This document shows positions 1 to 10,589 of a stretch of DNA of 64,000 nt, piece after piece. The notes beneath the pieces were generated by a model. The model ran no database searches. It was given only the letters and a program-made list of their open reading frames with translations, and was not told the origin of the DNA. This DNA is from Ischnura elegans (Eukaryota; Arthropoda; Insecta; Odonata; Coenagrionidae), in NCBI RefSeq assembly GCF_921293095.1, contig NC_060251.1, forward strand, positions 40,281,644 through 40,345,643, written 5' to 3'. The position numbers and the translations under genes were made by a program. Numbering within the stretch: position 1 is the stretch's first letter; each line of letters starts with the position of its first letter.

Positions 1-75
1 AAAAAAATATTGGGGGGGCTCAAACCGGGGATCTTGCCCCAGGAAATTTTATAAGTAGTGAGTTTAGTTTCGACC
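1..75. repeat. hAT-type MITE fragment, family A, cut by window edge
   Basis: The G-rich stretch followed by 'aaattttataagta' matches the left part of the family A MITEs at 14244-14594 and 21115-21381, which have complete ends. The left terminus lies outside the window and the right end is missing, so this is a partial copy. Confidence 0.5.
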
Positions 76-795
76 CACACACTGAGTACGAAGAATGGTT
101 GAATAGTGTAAAGGTTCGCCCTACCGCCTCTAGATGCATGGGGCTCATTCTCACTCACAATATTCTAAATTCACACATTGATTGTCCTGATTTGCTTTCA
201 TCCATTAATTTCAGAGTGCCTTGCCGACCCACTCGTACACATTCCTTACTCCATACGCCTATCCCTAGACCAGTGGTTCCCAGCCTTTTCTTGTTTGAGG
301 CACCCTTGGAAAGCCTTTCAAAAGTTCCCGGCACCCTTATAAGGAAATAGATATTTAAAATCTCCCTCCCCCCCTCCCGCCAAGAGAAAATGACGTTAGT
401 GCAATTTTTTCCCCGAAATTTTGGCGGCACCCTCAAAAGATCTCACGGCACCCCTTAGTGCCGCGGCACACCGGTTGGGAACCACTGCCCTAGACTATCC
501 CTCGTTAAGCGCTCACTCCAACACCGCCTTTGCTCCTTGCTCAATTCATTACCATACAATATTGACCCGTTTTTTCTGCCCTTAAACTCATTTATCAAAC
601 TTGCCATTTCCCATTCCTCGGCTAATAAAAAAACCTCCCTCTCCACCTCCCTTTCCTCGTGCCTTCTATTCTGTTCTATCTTATGCCACTGCTCTCTGTT
701 CAGACTTTTTATGTTAAAATTTTATGTTTGTAACTGCGTCACTATAAATTGGCAGAAATGCTGTATGTGAGCAACTCCTTAAATAAATAAATAAC
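60..795 (+). pseudogene. LINE reverse-transcriptase C-terminal remnant with (TAAA)n tail
   Basis: This is the 3' end of a non-LTR retrotransposon. The frame through 99-270 encodes a peptide with 'LTHNILNSHID' and 'RPTRTHSLLHTP', the pattern of the region after the polymerase domain in jockey/CR1-like reverse transcriptases. A 217-bp MITE then interrupts it. After removal of MITE plus one duplication (225 bp, exactly 75 codons) the same frame continues to the stop at about 770. An A-rich tail with TAAATAAATAAATAA follows at 778-793. The 5' part (endonuclease and catalytic motifs) is absent, as expected for a 5'-truncated insertion. The clade is uncertain. Confidence 0.55.
271..487. mobile_element. 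hAT-type MITE, 217 bp, with 8-bp TSD
   Basis: The ends are inverted: CAGTGGTTCCCAGCC on the left and GGTTGGGAACCACTG on the right. Both sides carry the same 8 bases, CCCTAGAC (263-270 and 488-495), the duplication length typical of hAT transposases. The interior has no coding capacity, so it is non-autonomous. It is inserted in the LINE remnant. Confidence 0.88.
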
Positions 796-879
796 GCGCA
801 ACGCAGTATTCAGTCGAAATATGACGATGATAAATGCTTTAACCTCTCCACATTCTGTCATGGAATGGGAATACTTTCA

Positions 880-979
880 TTTTAATTCAGTAATGATTTT
901 TCTTAAAGACTTTTGCGACTTTTGCTTCTAGGGGGGGGGGGCAGCTGCCCCCTCCTGCTCCTCGCTGGGCACGCCCATT
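880..979. mobile_element. hAT-type MITE fragment, family C (right end only)
   Basis: The segment from 'cttaaaga' through the G-run to 'GGGCACGCCCAT' aligns with the right half of the complete family C copy at 2319-2563. The left half is missing and no duplication can be assigned. Confidence 0.55.
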
Positions 980-1226
980 ACCTCCTCGATAAACCATACC
1001 GCAAAAGAGGCATTTTGAGTCAGAAAGAAGAAAAATTGAAAAGCGCAGTAAAATCAGAAAGAAGTACCTCAGGTAAAATGGTTTTGAAATAGTAAGAATT
1101 ATACTAATTTCCAGGGCATACTCGGATTTACACGTTTGAGAAACATAGGCAGTACAAACCACGCTATTGGCTTTGTGAGGGATGAGCTTCACCTTGGCCT
1201 ATGTAAACCGAACCCCTGGGTTCAAC

Positions 1227-1330
1227 CAGGGGCGGTCTGGGGTGATTGGGGGCCCTCGGCTGGGCTCATGACGGCTCCCCCCTTACATTGAGGGATTCGG
1301 GGGTGTTTCCCGGGGAAAATGTTTTTACGA
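1227..1330. mobile_element. Possible hAT left end (CAGGGGCGG...)
   Basis: CAGGGGCGGTCTGGGGTG resembles a hAT terminal repeat. No matching right end or 8-bp duplication was found downstream, so this is a fragment or chance match. The right limit is arbitrary. Confidence 0.25.
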
Positions 1331-1678
1331 AATTGCATTCCCGGAAATGAGTCTTGACTCTATTCTGGCACTCAAAAGCCAGATAAAATTGAATAAAAAG
1401 GCAATTTGTTTGGAAAAAATATAAAGAAAAGTGAGAATTTCATAGCTTACAAAATTTAATAATGCATGTAGATTCTATTATCTATTATTTAGTGTATTTT
1501 TTCCCTGAAACCTCGTTGAGATCTAAAAAGAACCTCAAAAATATCATTTTCGAATGACCCTTTCAAAAAAGAATCAGGTTCTCTTTTATCTTCTGACACC
1601 TTTATTTTATTTTTTATATCATATTATTACACAGCGTATGTCGTAAATAAAGCAACCAATGAAAATGTAGAATTTTAT

Positions 1679-1756
1679 CATCATCACTGGTCAACAATCC
1701 TAGGATTGGTTTGACGCAGCTCTCCACTCAGTTCTCCTATCAGCTAATCTTTTCAA
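1679..1756 (-). mobile_element. 78-bp LINE 3'-end insertion (RTE-like) with 12-bp TSD
   Basis: Read on the minus strand, the insert encodes the C-terminus 'KRLADRRTEWRAASNQS' followed by a stop and ends in an ATG-repeat tail. These are the last residues of an RTE-like non-LTR reverse transcriptase family that recurs at 5455-5500, 6804-6907 and 19385-19430. GTAGAATTTTAT occurs on both sides (1667-1678 and 1757-1768), so this extremely 5'-truncated copy still shows its duplication. Confidence 0.75.
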
Positions 1757-1925
1757 GTAGAATTTTATAACGGCAAAAAAAAACTTTGGTCCAAGTACTC
1801 TTGGGTCTTTTAATTACACTTTTTATACGCGCTTCACGATAGACGCTAGCTTTACGGGGGCCCCGTAACCTCAAGCCCCTCGGCGATCGCCGACCAGCCG
1901 ACCTAGCCACGAGGTAGTAATAACA

Positions 1926-2680
1926 CCACTCTCCTCTAGTACTCAGGACCCATGCTCTACCAAATGTGTATTTACTGGGACAGGAAAAATTGTGACACGA
2001 ACCTTAAACCCTGGATAGCCGATTCCAGTGGGGACCAAAATTACCAATGAATATTAGGTCGAAAACGCTCTATTTTTAAACTACAGAAACTCTAAGCAAA
2101 GCACTTCAATTGGCCGCGAGTTTGCCCTGTTGCCGGATGCCTAGGACACATCACGATCTCCGGCAGGCATAGATAGCATTCGAAGTCAGGAGTTGTTTAG
2201 AGTTGACTTTAAAATCGCCTAAAATCCTAGGAAAAGTTGTTTAAATATTACATTTTTTCTATCTAAAACAGTGTTGCCAACTGCTTATATGTCTCTAATT
2301 TTTGTGGGCATTTGGAAGCAAGGGCGTACCCTGGATTAAAACTAGGGGGGGGGGAAGCCATGGTAGTTCAAGTTGTAGGTAACATTTAAGCATGGAAAAG
2401 GTGAATGAAATCAACATTTTAAGGAAACTGTAACAGCTCTTTATTATTTTTTGAAATTATTTGCCTGAAAAAATATCATTTTCCTTAAAGGCATTTACGA
2501 TTTTTGCTTCTTTTTGGGGTTGGGGGCCGCTGCCCCTCCTGCCCCTCGCTGAGCACGCCCATGTTTGGAAGTCAAAAAATCGATTTTAATGAGGAATTTG
2601 AAAATCTCGGAGAGGCTTGTCAATGGCACCAAAAGCATCGTTGCAGCCGTTAGTCCTCACCTTTTAGTAGTCAGAAAGCC
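1926..2680. repeat. Dispersed repeat family D, copy 1 (interrupted by a MITE)
   Basis: It begins at 'ccactctcctctagtactc' and matches 42580-43070 over most of its length, sharing 'tggccgcgagtttg', 'cacgatctccggcaggcat' and 'gtcaaaaaatcgatttt'. Shorter relatives lie at 30945-31100 and 43130-43260. Ends and class are unknown. No coding frame is visible. Confidence 0.65.
2319..2563. mobile_element. hAT-type MITE family C, 245 bp, with 8-bp TSD
   Basis: The element starts CAAGGGCGTACCC and ends GAGCACGCCCATG. It is flanked by TTTGGAAG at 2311-2318 and 2564-2571. It sits in repeat family D. The family D copy at 42.9 kb reads straight through this site, which is a natural empty site. A second complete copy is at 32192-32442. 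Confidence 0.9.
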
Positions 2681-3813
2681 AGGAAGCCATGAACTGTTTG
2701 ATATTATATATTAGGATTCAATTTTAGGAGGTCAGATATATAAAAATTCTTAATAAAATCTTCTAAATAAAAAAGTAAAAAATCGACAGACAAAAATTGT
2801 AAGAACTGGCCGCATGCCTTTTTAGGGGGTGGGGGGGTTTGGATCATTACAATGAAGTAACTAGCTAAAGCAGGTGAATCAATTTTAGAAACCTTTAACA
2901 ATAATGCCACGATAACCTTTAGGGCAAGGGAAAGTATTGGTGGCTATCAATTACAAACTCAAAGTCAAAACGAGCATTATCTTAGGATGTAAAGCATTGG
3001 GGAAAGCTAAAGGATGTGAAGGTGGATGATATTGCGAAAAAAATAGCCACTATCGTCCTGCATACCTTCTCTTGCGGAAGAATATATATTAATCTGGAAA
3101 ATTTTGGAACGTGGCGTTGAGACTATCGGACTCGTTTTCAGGATAGCGACGGTTGAGCGACCAATATCTTTCGGTTGAGTGAGGAATTGGGTCTCAGATC
3201 GAAGCTTCATTAGTTTTTTGGCGTGAACCTAATAAATCGGTTTGGTGCCTCAGTCGAAGAAGTTTAAGAGGCACGAGAAAACGCCTCAAAGAGTGATTTC
3301 TTGAATCGGAGTTCCCGTCTAGACCAACGGACGCCGTGCTCTCATAACCATATGCTCGATGTTCCGTAAGATTTCCCTCGAAAAGAATTTCATTGAGAAT
3401 TCTTCTCAATGCAATATCGAGAAGACACGTGTGATGGTGTAGTTTCAATGGGGACCCAAGTTTATGGATAAAGAAGTTTATTTCAAAATAATGAGTAGGT
3501 TATATTATTTATATATTATTCCCTCTGGCTGTCTTGCTAGGTTTCTCCACAGTAAACCATAAAGTCAAGTTCAACAGTGTTTTTCCCAGTTATTCTACAG
3601 ATAGGAAACGTTGGACGATATGACAGTGTCCAGGATGACTGATTTTTGCATTGTTCCCCAACATTCATTCCAGGTTTACTTTTTTTAATCGATGAAGCAC
3701 TTCACATGGTGTGATTCCAGTTGTAGTTATGACAAATGGGCATATATCCACCGATTGCATTTAGCAAGATCGGCATATTTATTTATTTAGGAGGCATATT
3801 TTTAACTCGATTA
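2681..3813. other. No recognisable gene or repeat
   Basis: AT-rich sequence with short random open frames only. No protein family, RNA gene or terminal repeat pair was recognised. Confidence 0.5.
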
Positions 3814-4052
3814 TATTTTTGTTTTATTTACTATTATTTTTATTATCATCATCGTTCTTTTTCTTTAAATTTTCTTTTTTTGTGTGATGTTGTTGAGTTG
3901 AGTTGTTGAGTTGTTTTAGTGTGAAGAGCACAGGTGCTCACATAGGTATATTGCGGTGAGACTATTTTTGTTTTATTTACTATTATTTTTATTATCATCA
4001 TCGTTCTTTTTCTTTAAATTTTCTTTTTTTGTGTGATGTTGTTGAGTTGAGT
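3814..4052 (+). repeat. Direct repeat, two identical 90-bp copies 149 bp apart
   Basis: Positions 3814-3903 and 3963-4052 are identical, running from 'tatttttgttttattta' to 'gttgttgagttgagt'. A 59-bp spacer separates them. The perfect identity suggests a recent local duplication. Confidence 0.85.
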
Positions 4053-4876
4053 GAGTTGATGACTTCTTTCAAGACTCTTTACTGTTCTAGTGCGTATAGA
4101 AATTTTCACGTGATATGGCAGGTTGAAATTATTACAGCCTTTTGCTATTTGATGAATGTATTTGGATGAAGGTTGAGTATTTTGAAACTATTTTGTATAT
4201 GTTTTGGGATGATACCGGTAGCAGAGATGACAATTGGAGCTATAAAAAACTGTTTCATATTCTTATCTTTTTTATATAGACAATTCTTGTTACTTATTTA
4301 TTATTCCGGCTATTGTCTTTTCAATTATTTTCTTTAATATTATTATTATTTCCAAGATTTTGCACTTTCTCAGATGGTTTACGCCAGCTGTAAATATTCA
4401 CCTATCCTGAGGGCAAATTAAGATTAGGCTCGGATGTAAAGGAAGAGAATTCACCCTATCCTACATATGTTGGTCATGCTCAGCCCAGGAATCTTCCCAC
4501 AATCTGGCAAGTTCGTGGTAAAAACAGCTTTTTCCCGAAGTTTACCAGGTGTTTTTGAATACCCAGGTTTTCAATTTCTTTTTTGAACCATTTTGATAAG
4601 ACTCCCTCCGCAGAGTGGGTCAATGATGACTTCTTTCAACTTTCAAATATGTTTTATTTCACTAGATTTTCAAAAATATTTTTGCATTTTTTTTCCTTCC
4701 GTAGACTCAACGTTATTATTACAATTAAATTTTGTTCACAGAATTTTTTCTGGTTTTAGGCGAAGCTTTTATTTTCCTCCTTAAGTTCTTCATATTTTTT
4801 CCATTTTTTTGGTATAGGTTTTCGTGATGTTGATTGCATTAGGTGCAGCAATATCTTTCAAACATGTGGACGAACT

Positions 4877-5106
4877 CTTGATATAGATGAAATATGATTT
4901 GATGCTTTCCCTACGAATAATGTGAGTAAACTCTTCTTATCCATAACGGCCAGCGTTCATAAAACAACATTCTGCCCTGAAGATGAGCCTCGTGTCGCAG
5001 CTTGAAACGTTAGCCGTTATGGATAAATTAACCGGGTGGGAAACCCGAGAAGAGTTTACCCACATTATTCGCAGGGAAAGCATCAAATCATATTTCATCT
5101 ATCAAG
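4877..5106. mobile_element. PLE-like snapback end with long inverted arms
   Basis: The left arm (4877 to about 4950, starting 'cttgatatagatgaaata') is the reverse complement of the right arm (about 5010-5106), apart from an extra ~24 bp near 'aaccgggtgggaaaccc'. Between them is 'CTGAAGATGAGCC...GAAACGTTAGCC', a motif like the tail of the Penelope-like fragment at 49.5-49.9 kb. No coding part is present. Confidence 0.5.
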
Positions 5107-5454
5107 TATGCTATATTGTGATTTTTATCGTGTAGCACCAGGTCAGGCACATTGGTATGGATTGTTTTATCGGTGGTAGTTGATTTTATTATTATTCATC
5201 GTTTATTAAATTATTATTTAAATAAGTCGTTTATTATTATTATTATTTTTTTAGATAAAAGAGAAAAACCCTGATATTACAATATTTTAGAATTAAAAAA
5301 TATTTTTACAATTAGGAGTTTTTACAATTATTATTATTATTATTTAAAATAAAGTTAAAAGTCGGCCATTCAGAATTTATCCGAATTTCACCACATTCTA
5401 TGCTCACCATTCTTCCGTAGCACCTCATCTCGAAGGACTATAAAAAATACAAAG

Positions 5455-5755
5455 TATCACTAGTCACCAATCCTAAGATTGGTTTGACGCAGCTCTCTAA
5501 GCAATTTCCTCTGAAATGAAAGTGTATTCACTAAAATGAATAATGTCTCATAGTTACTGCAAAAATTCATCTTTTGAAGACACTGAAAACTTTTGATCCG
5601 CTATGACCTCTGTGAATTTATGAAATACGAAATGGCAACCGTCAGTTGTGACTCATTTTGTTGAGGTAGTGAGACCATGGAGCAAAATACATCGCCCAGT
5701 TAGTTGGTAGATGTGATTGTGTACACGAAATCATCGTCATATTAATCAGTGGTCG
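5455..5755 (-). repeat. Repeat family F copy attached to an RTE-like LINE tail
   Basis: On the minus strand 'RAASNQS' plus stop is readable at 5460-5500. The adjoining ~250 bp matches the copy at 19380-19665, with shared 'actgcaaaaattcatctttt' and 'gaggtagtg'. A 26-bp piece containing 'aatcagtggtcggcaa' is duplicated at the junction with the next LINE (5733-5785). Confidence 0.5.
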
Positions 5756-5759
5756 GCAA

Positions 5760-6795
5760 TAATCATATTAATCAGTGGTCGGCAAAACTAATCTAATTAG
5801 ATTTCGGAAAGGTAGGAGTTGTGTACAAAATGATTACCATATTATGGGTGAGTTACTGTCAGAAACCAAATGTAGTAATTACCTAGGAGTGACATTTAGC
5901 TGGGATTTGCTATGGGGACCACATATCGAAAAAACTGCGACCAAAGCTTTCAGGGCGTTACATTTTTTGATGAGGATCCTTGGAAAAAGATGTAAAAAAA
6001 CAAAGGAATTCGCGTATAAAACGTTTGTTACGCCCATTCTAGAATACGGGGCATTAGTATGGGATCCTCATTTGAATCGGGAGATCAAGCAACTAACAAA
6101 AGTTCAGCGATTAGCAGCTAGATTTGTTTTGGGAAATTTCAGAAGGAAGGCAAGCGTCACGGAAATGTTAAAAACGCTGGGATGGAATTCTTTAGAGTCA
6201 AGGAGGAAGAGAGCACGCTTGAAGTGTGTATTTAAAACTTACAGTGGTGATCCTGCGTGGAGGGAGCTAACGAAGCGGTTAAAGGGACCAAGTTATCTGG
6301 GGAGGAGGGATCATAATTATAAGATTAAGGCCCCAAGGCAGCTGACAGATAGACTAAAATTTTCCTTCCTACATCGGGGGATAGAGGATTGGAATGACTT
6401 ACCAGAGGAAATTTTTTGAGCCATTTCCAACTCACGCCTCTATATTTATCAAAAGGATAGATAAAATTGAATTTCGAAGGCTTTGTAATTGTATATTTTT
6501 TAAATTTGGTGTTTCTTGTCTTTTTTCTTTGGTCTTAGCATATTATTGTGTAAAAATGGATTTTGAGGGCAATGTAAATGTAGACATTTATTGTTTTTTT
6601 GCTGATTTGGTGCTATGTATACGGGGACATGTATTGTGTAAAAAAAAATGGTTTTTTGAGGGCTTTTTAAAAAATTTTGTGGTACTAAGTATTTTGTTTT
6701 GCATTTTGGTGTATGCATATTATTGTGTAATAACTTTATGTTACCACCCTACTTCACGGTCGACTTGTAACCAATTATTTAATAATATAATAATC
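5760..6795 (+). pseudogene. 5'-truncated LINE: RT C-terminal region and 3' UTR, frameshifted
   Basis: The frame 5775-6419 encodes 214 residues typical of the region after the palm domain in CR1/jockey-type non-LTR reverse transcriptases: 'KTNLIRFRKG', 'YLGVTFSWDLLWGPHI', 'AYKTFVTPILEYGALVWDP', 'KVQRLAARFV', 'SLESRRKRARL', and near the end 'DWNDLPEEIF'. The family normally continues past this point. One extra T in a T-run at 6413-6418 causes the stop, and homology resumes in the next frame to about 6495. The YxDD catalytic motif and endonuclease are missing, so the copy is dead on arrival. A U-rich 3' UTR ends in an AATAAT-type tail near 6779-6795. A different family of the same kind lies antisense at 44.0-44.4 kb. 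Confidence 0.85.
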
Positions 6796-6803
6796 CTTAA
6801 ATA

Positions 6804-6907
6804 GGTTTGACGCAGCTCTCCACTCAGTTCTCCCAATCTTTTCACACCTACGTAGTAGTTCTTCTCTCTCACGTCCTTCTTTACCTCTTCCATATATTTT
6901 GCATAAA
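6804..6907 (-). pseudogene. RTE-like LINE C-terminal fragment
   Basis: The minus strand encodes 'KYMEEVKKDVREKNYYVGVKRL' and, after a frame change, 'TEWRAASN', the C-terminus of the RTE-like family also seen at 1.7 kb. It abuts the tail of the preceding LINE in the opposite orientation (3' to 3'). The stop and tail are missing, so it is truncated on both sides. Confidence 0.65.
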
Positions 6908-7249
6908 AAAGTAGTATCATCCAAGAATATGACAATTTTTTTTTGTTTCGGCTAAATATCAGGTATTTTGTACTGACTTCGGGCGCCCTTAGGACGGGAC
7001 GGTTATGCTCGCATGACACACGCTTCCGCCATCTCCGAGATCCATGACATCCGGCCTCAGCAGATATTTTGACGGGCGGGCGCGGGGTGGTTTCCGAAGG
7101 GAAGGAAAAACAGCTTCCCCCTCGCACTAACTGGCCGTGTCGACCCCAAAGGTTTCGTCGCGCTCCCATAAGCGGATCAACAAGAAGTTCATACCCACCT
7201 ATTTGGCCTTCCGAGTTGAGCGTAGACCAGAAAAAAAAAGAAACACTCC

Positions 7250-7965
7250 AGAAGTCCAGCCTCTATGAATGAGTCTACCATTAACAAGGGAAGAAGGCGT
7301 AACTGTAAGGAAATGCGTAAGTATTCGTGTGGTAGAACAAAAATTCAATTGCAACTTTATATAAATTCGATCAACCTGCCTTGGTTTTGAAATGTTATTC
7401 ACAAAACATTCAAAGAAATAGCGAAGCAAAGCTCCACGAGTCCAGCCAATATGAAGGAGTCTCTCCCATTGCCAAGGAGAGAGCGTGAGAAACTGGAAGG
7501 AAGTGTTTAAGTAAGTATTCCTGTTTCAGAATAAAAATCCTATTTTCACAATAATGAAAAATTTAGTCAACCTGCCTATAGGTTTTGAAATATTATCACT
7601 CACAAAACTTCGCAGAAACAGCGAAGAAAAACTCCACGAGTCTAGCCAGTATGGAGTCTATCCCATTATCTAGGGTAGAGGGCAAGTATGGAAGTGCTTA
7701 GGTATTCGCGTGGTAGCATTAAAATTCAATTTTAGCTTTAGTACAGAATTTAATCGACCTGCCCATGTTTTGAAATATTCTCACTCACAAAACTTCAAAA
7801 TTCTAGCCAATGTGAAAGTCTCTCTCCCAATAAACCAAGGGTAGAAAGTGTACCTGTAAGGAACTACTTAAGTATTCTTGTTGAAGAGCGAATATTGTAG
7901 CTTTAATACAATATTTAATCATCCTCCAAAGGTTTTGATATCTTCTCACTCGCTCAGTGGCTCGA
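7250..7965 (+). repeat. Degenerate satellite, four units of about 160-200 bp
   Basis: Units begin near 7250, 7435, 7636 and 7798 with 'tccagcc-tatgaa-gagtct', continue through 'gtaaggaa..taagtattc', and end with 'gttttgaaatattctcactcacaaa'. Identity between units looks moderate, so the array is old. No coding sequence was seen. Confidence 0.75.
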
Positions 7966-8622
7966 TTAGGATGGTATTGATAGATGAGGGTAGAGCTCAC
8001 CGATCGAAGTTTAGTGTCATTGGGTTCACTCAACTCATGTATACCTGATGACGTTATGTTTGAACGGGATATAAAATAATATACCTAATCTAATAATATA
8101 ATGCCAAACAAGAATTAAATTTTTAGTTATTTACATTATCGAAAATTGATTTCACTCGCGGCTGGTCCATGATACTAGAAATATGACATTCTGAGTTGTT
8201 TTTTTCGGTATTGGTAATCGGCTATAAATATAAAATGGACGTACTTACGATTAAAATATAATGATATAACATTAAAACGAGTGAAATTATGAATTATTGA
8301 AGTTTTCTTTTCAAAATTCACCGTGTACATCGGACTTATTCCTCTTCTGACGGAGTTCGGTGCTTCTCGGCGGTTTTTCACCATTATGACGTATTATAGC
8401 AAAATTGACGACATATATTTCCGCTCCTCAATCTCAGAGCGGACAATTTGGGTGGAGGTAAAATTATTCAGTATTTTCCGACTTCACAAGTTGATATTTT
8501 TTTAATTTGCAGTGAAAACCTAGTGAGTGTAAATCAAGACTCCGATTTCAATATTGAATGAATAAAATGCACATCTACTTGAAGAATTGCAACGACAGGA
8601 ATGAGGAGCTGACCAAGACAAG

Positions 8623-9287
8623 AATAGAGTGGTTTCCTATTATTTTTTTATTGCCTAAATCGAAAGATTATTACTCCTGGAGTACGCATTTCAAGCCCTT
8701 AGATTTTTGAATGACGATATCTATTTTTCGCGATTAAACGAAAAGTGAAAATTTTCAAGCGCGCGAAAACGCGACGGCTAAGTAGGAATGCTGGGAAAAG
8801 TCCGTGTGACGTAATTCTGGTTCCAGCTGTAGCCGTGTGAGGTGACCTTGAGGCGAGGCTTTGAGCGCTGATACGACGCAGGCTGCTAGTAGGTAGCAGA
8901 GTAGCCTGCTAGCTGATAGCGCTTGGCTTAAATAAGGATTATTATTACCCTATCAAACGAAGAAAACTTTTCGAACTTAAATATTTTTAATGGGTGATTA
9001 TTAAGAGATGTTTCCCTGAGCTATGTGCCTCATGCATGCATTGGTAATCTCAGACAATGTAAAACTCCTATCTACTCGTATAGAAACTATGTCCCTGTGA
9101 CGTCACGTGGAGTGGAATCGCATGGGCGCCAATCTGGCCTTTTTAAAATGAGTTAAAATTGACCATTAACATTCATCTAAACTGTGATTTCTAAAACCAA
9201 ATAATTTGTATATTATGAATACACTAATGGTGGGTAAAGAATCGCAATGAATACATTTCGTTTTTTTATGAAGGAAACTACCCTATT
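8623..9287 (+). mobile_element. MITE family M, copy 1 (665 bp)
   Basis: The ends are AATAGAGTGGTTTCC and GGAAACTACCCTATT. The interior is nearly the same as copies at 22430, 36057 (inverted) and 41765: 'tattgcctaaatcgaaag', 'caagcgcgcgaaaacgcgac', 'ctgatacgacgcaggctgct', 'tgcatgcattggtaa', 'tgacgtcacgtggagtgg'. There is no transposase frame. Flanks always read AATA...TATT, so a TA duplication inside longer TIRs is possible but not proven. Confidence 0.85.
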
Positions 9288-10045
9288 GGAATAGCACATG
9301 ATTCAAAGCCAAGCTCTACGTCAAGTATTATTACAATACTTGAATCATTTAGTATATTTAACTGGTCAAGCACAGGATCGAATTATCGGTATCTCAGTTT
9401 TGATTTCCTTTTGGACTTACCTTTCCCCGAAATTTTTTAAGCTTGCTAAGCCCACAGTCGCATCAATTTGATTATCCAGCAGATTAACAGGAGGATTGAG
9501 AAATATAAATCTAATCGGTTTGGGAAGAATTGGAAACGGAGAAATCTCTACGATATAGAAAGAGCAACGAAGCAGTCATCATTATAACTGGGCATCTGAA
9601 GAGCACCACGGCTCCAATTACACGTGACCTATGACCACGTTCATTTTCCAAATTCAAGTCATTAGGTTCCCGGCTGTGTTCTACATTTTCAAATGGACGG
9701 ACGAAAACCGAACATACCCACGTTTTTCTAGAAGCTGGGCCCACGCTCATCAGGAATAGCAGCTCCTACTGACCACGGTCTGGTGAGCCCGAAAATGGCG
9801 CACTGGCTTCTTATCTCCGAGAGGAACATGCATCGATGGAACATCAGCGAACGAAACCGTATTATAAGAAAAAAAAACACCTGCTTTCACTTCCTTCTTT
9901 CCTTCACGATCCCCTACCTTTTTTCCAGACCTCTGAGTGCCTCATGGGTGTCCGAATCTGAATTTCGACGAGTGTTGCGACAGGCAACCATTTCAGAGGG
10001 GAGCCTGCATTATTGCCGGATGCGTCTTGCTTCGTTAAAAAGCAC
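9288..10045. other. No recognisable gene or repeat
   Basis: Open frames here are short and unlike any family I recognise. Confidence 0.45.
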
Positions 10046-10423
10046 GTCTTTTACGTAACGTAAAACAGAGTAGATCTCAGTAAGATTTGAAGATTATGTA
10101 TACGTAGTACGTTGATAGAGCCTTCCGCGGAGTGGTGCAGTAGCCGCAGCTATTGGTTTTCGCGTTGTCGAGTCATCTTCGTGACGATAGTTTCACCGGA
10201 TTTGGAGGAGGTTTTTACGTCTTATTTACGTGTAATTTTACGTATTAAGGTTTAAAGCGAATAATTTAACCTGAAAAACTGTCGTCACGAAGATGCATCG
10301 ACGAACATTACAACCCGGAAACCTAGCTGCGCCAGCCACACCACTCCGCGAAAGCTTCCATGAACGTATGCATATATTATCTTCAAATCTGAGATTTACT
10401 CGGTTAACGCTACGTAAAAGACA
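10046..10423. mobile_element. Foldback element, family K (arms about 150 bp)
   Basis: The left arm from 'gtcttttacgtaacg' and the right arm ending 'gctacgtaaaagac' are imperfect reverse complements: both contain 'gaagat-atgtat', 'gcggagtggtg' and 'gtcgtcacgaagatg'. The loop is about 10200-10275. Related pieces occur at 10600-11215, 41076-41241 and 50262-50330. No coding capacity. Confidence 0.7.
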
Positions 10424-10589
10424 TGATATTCAGCTAAAGATGTGGGAAAAGTATTTAATTTCTATCATTATTTCTTCGTTAAAGCCGAAATAAACTTAAA
10501 TATAATGATGAAACCAGCCGTTAAAAAGTTAACGATTGTGAAGTTGTTGATAGAATTTCGGGTTGTACTCAGAACGTACCTAGAAACGC

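Noticed and set aside
1227..1900. Complete hAT element beginning at CAGGGGCGG
   Set aside because: No complementary end or 8-bp duplication was found, so only a possible left end is listed.
6975..7230. GC-rich segment as ribosomal or other conserved gene
   Set aside because: Translations in all frames gave no consistent family match and contain stops.
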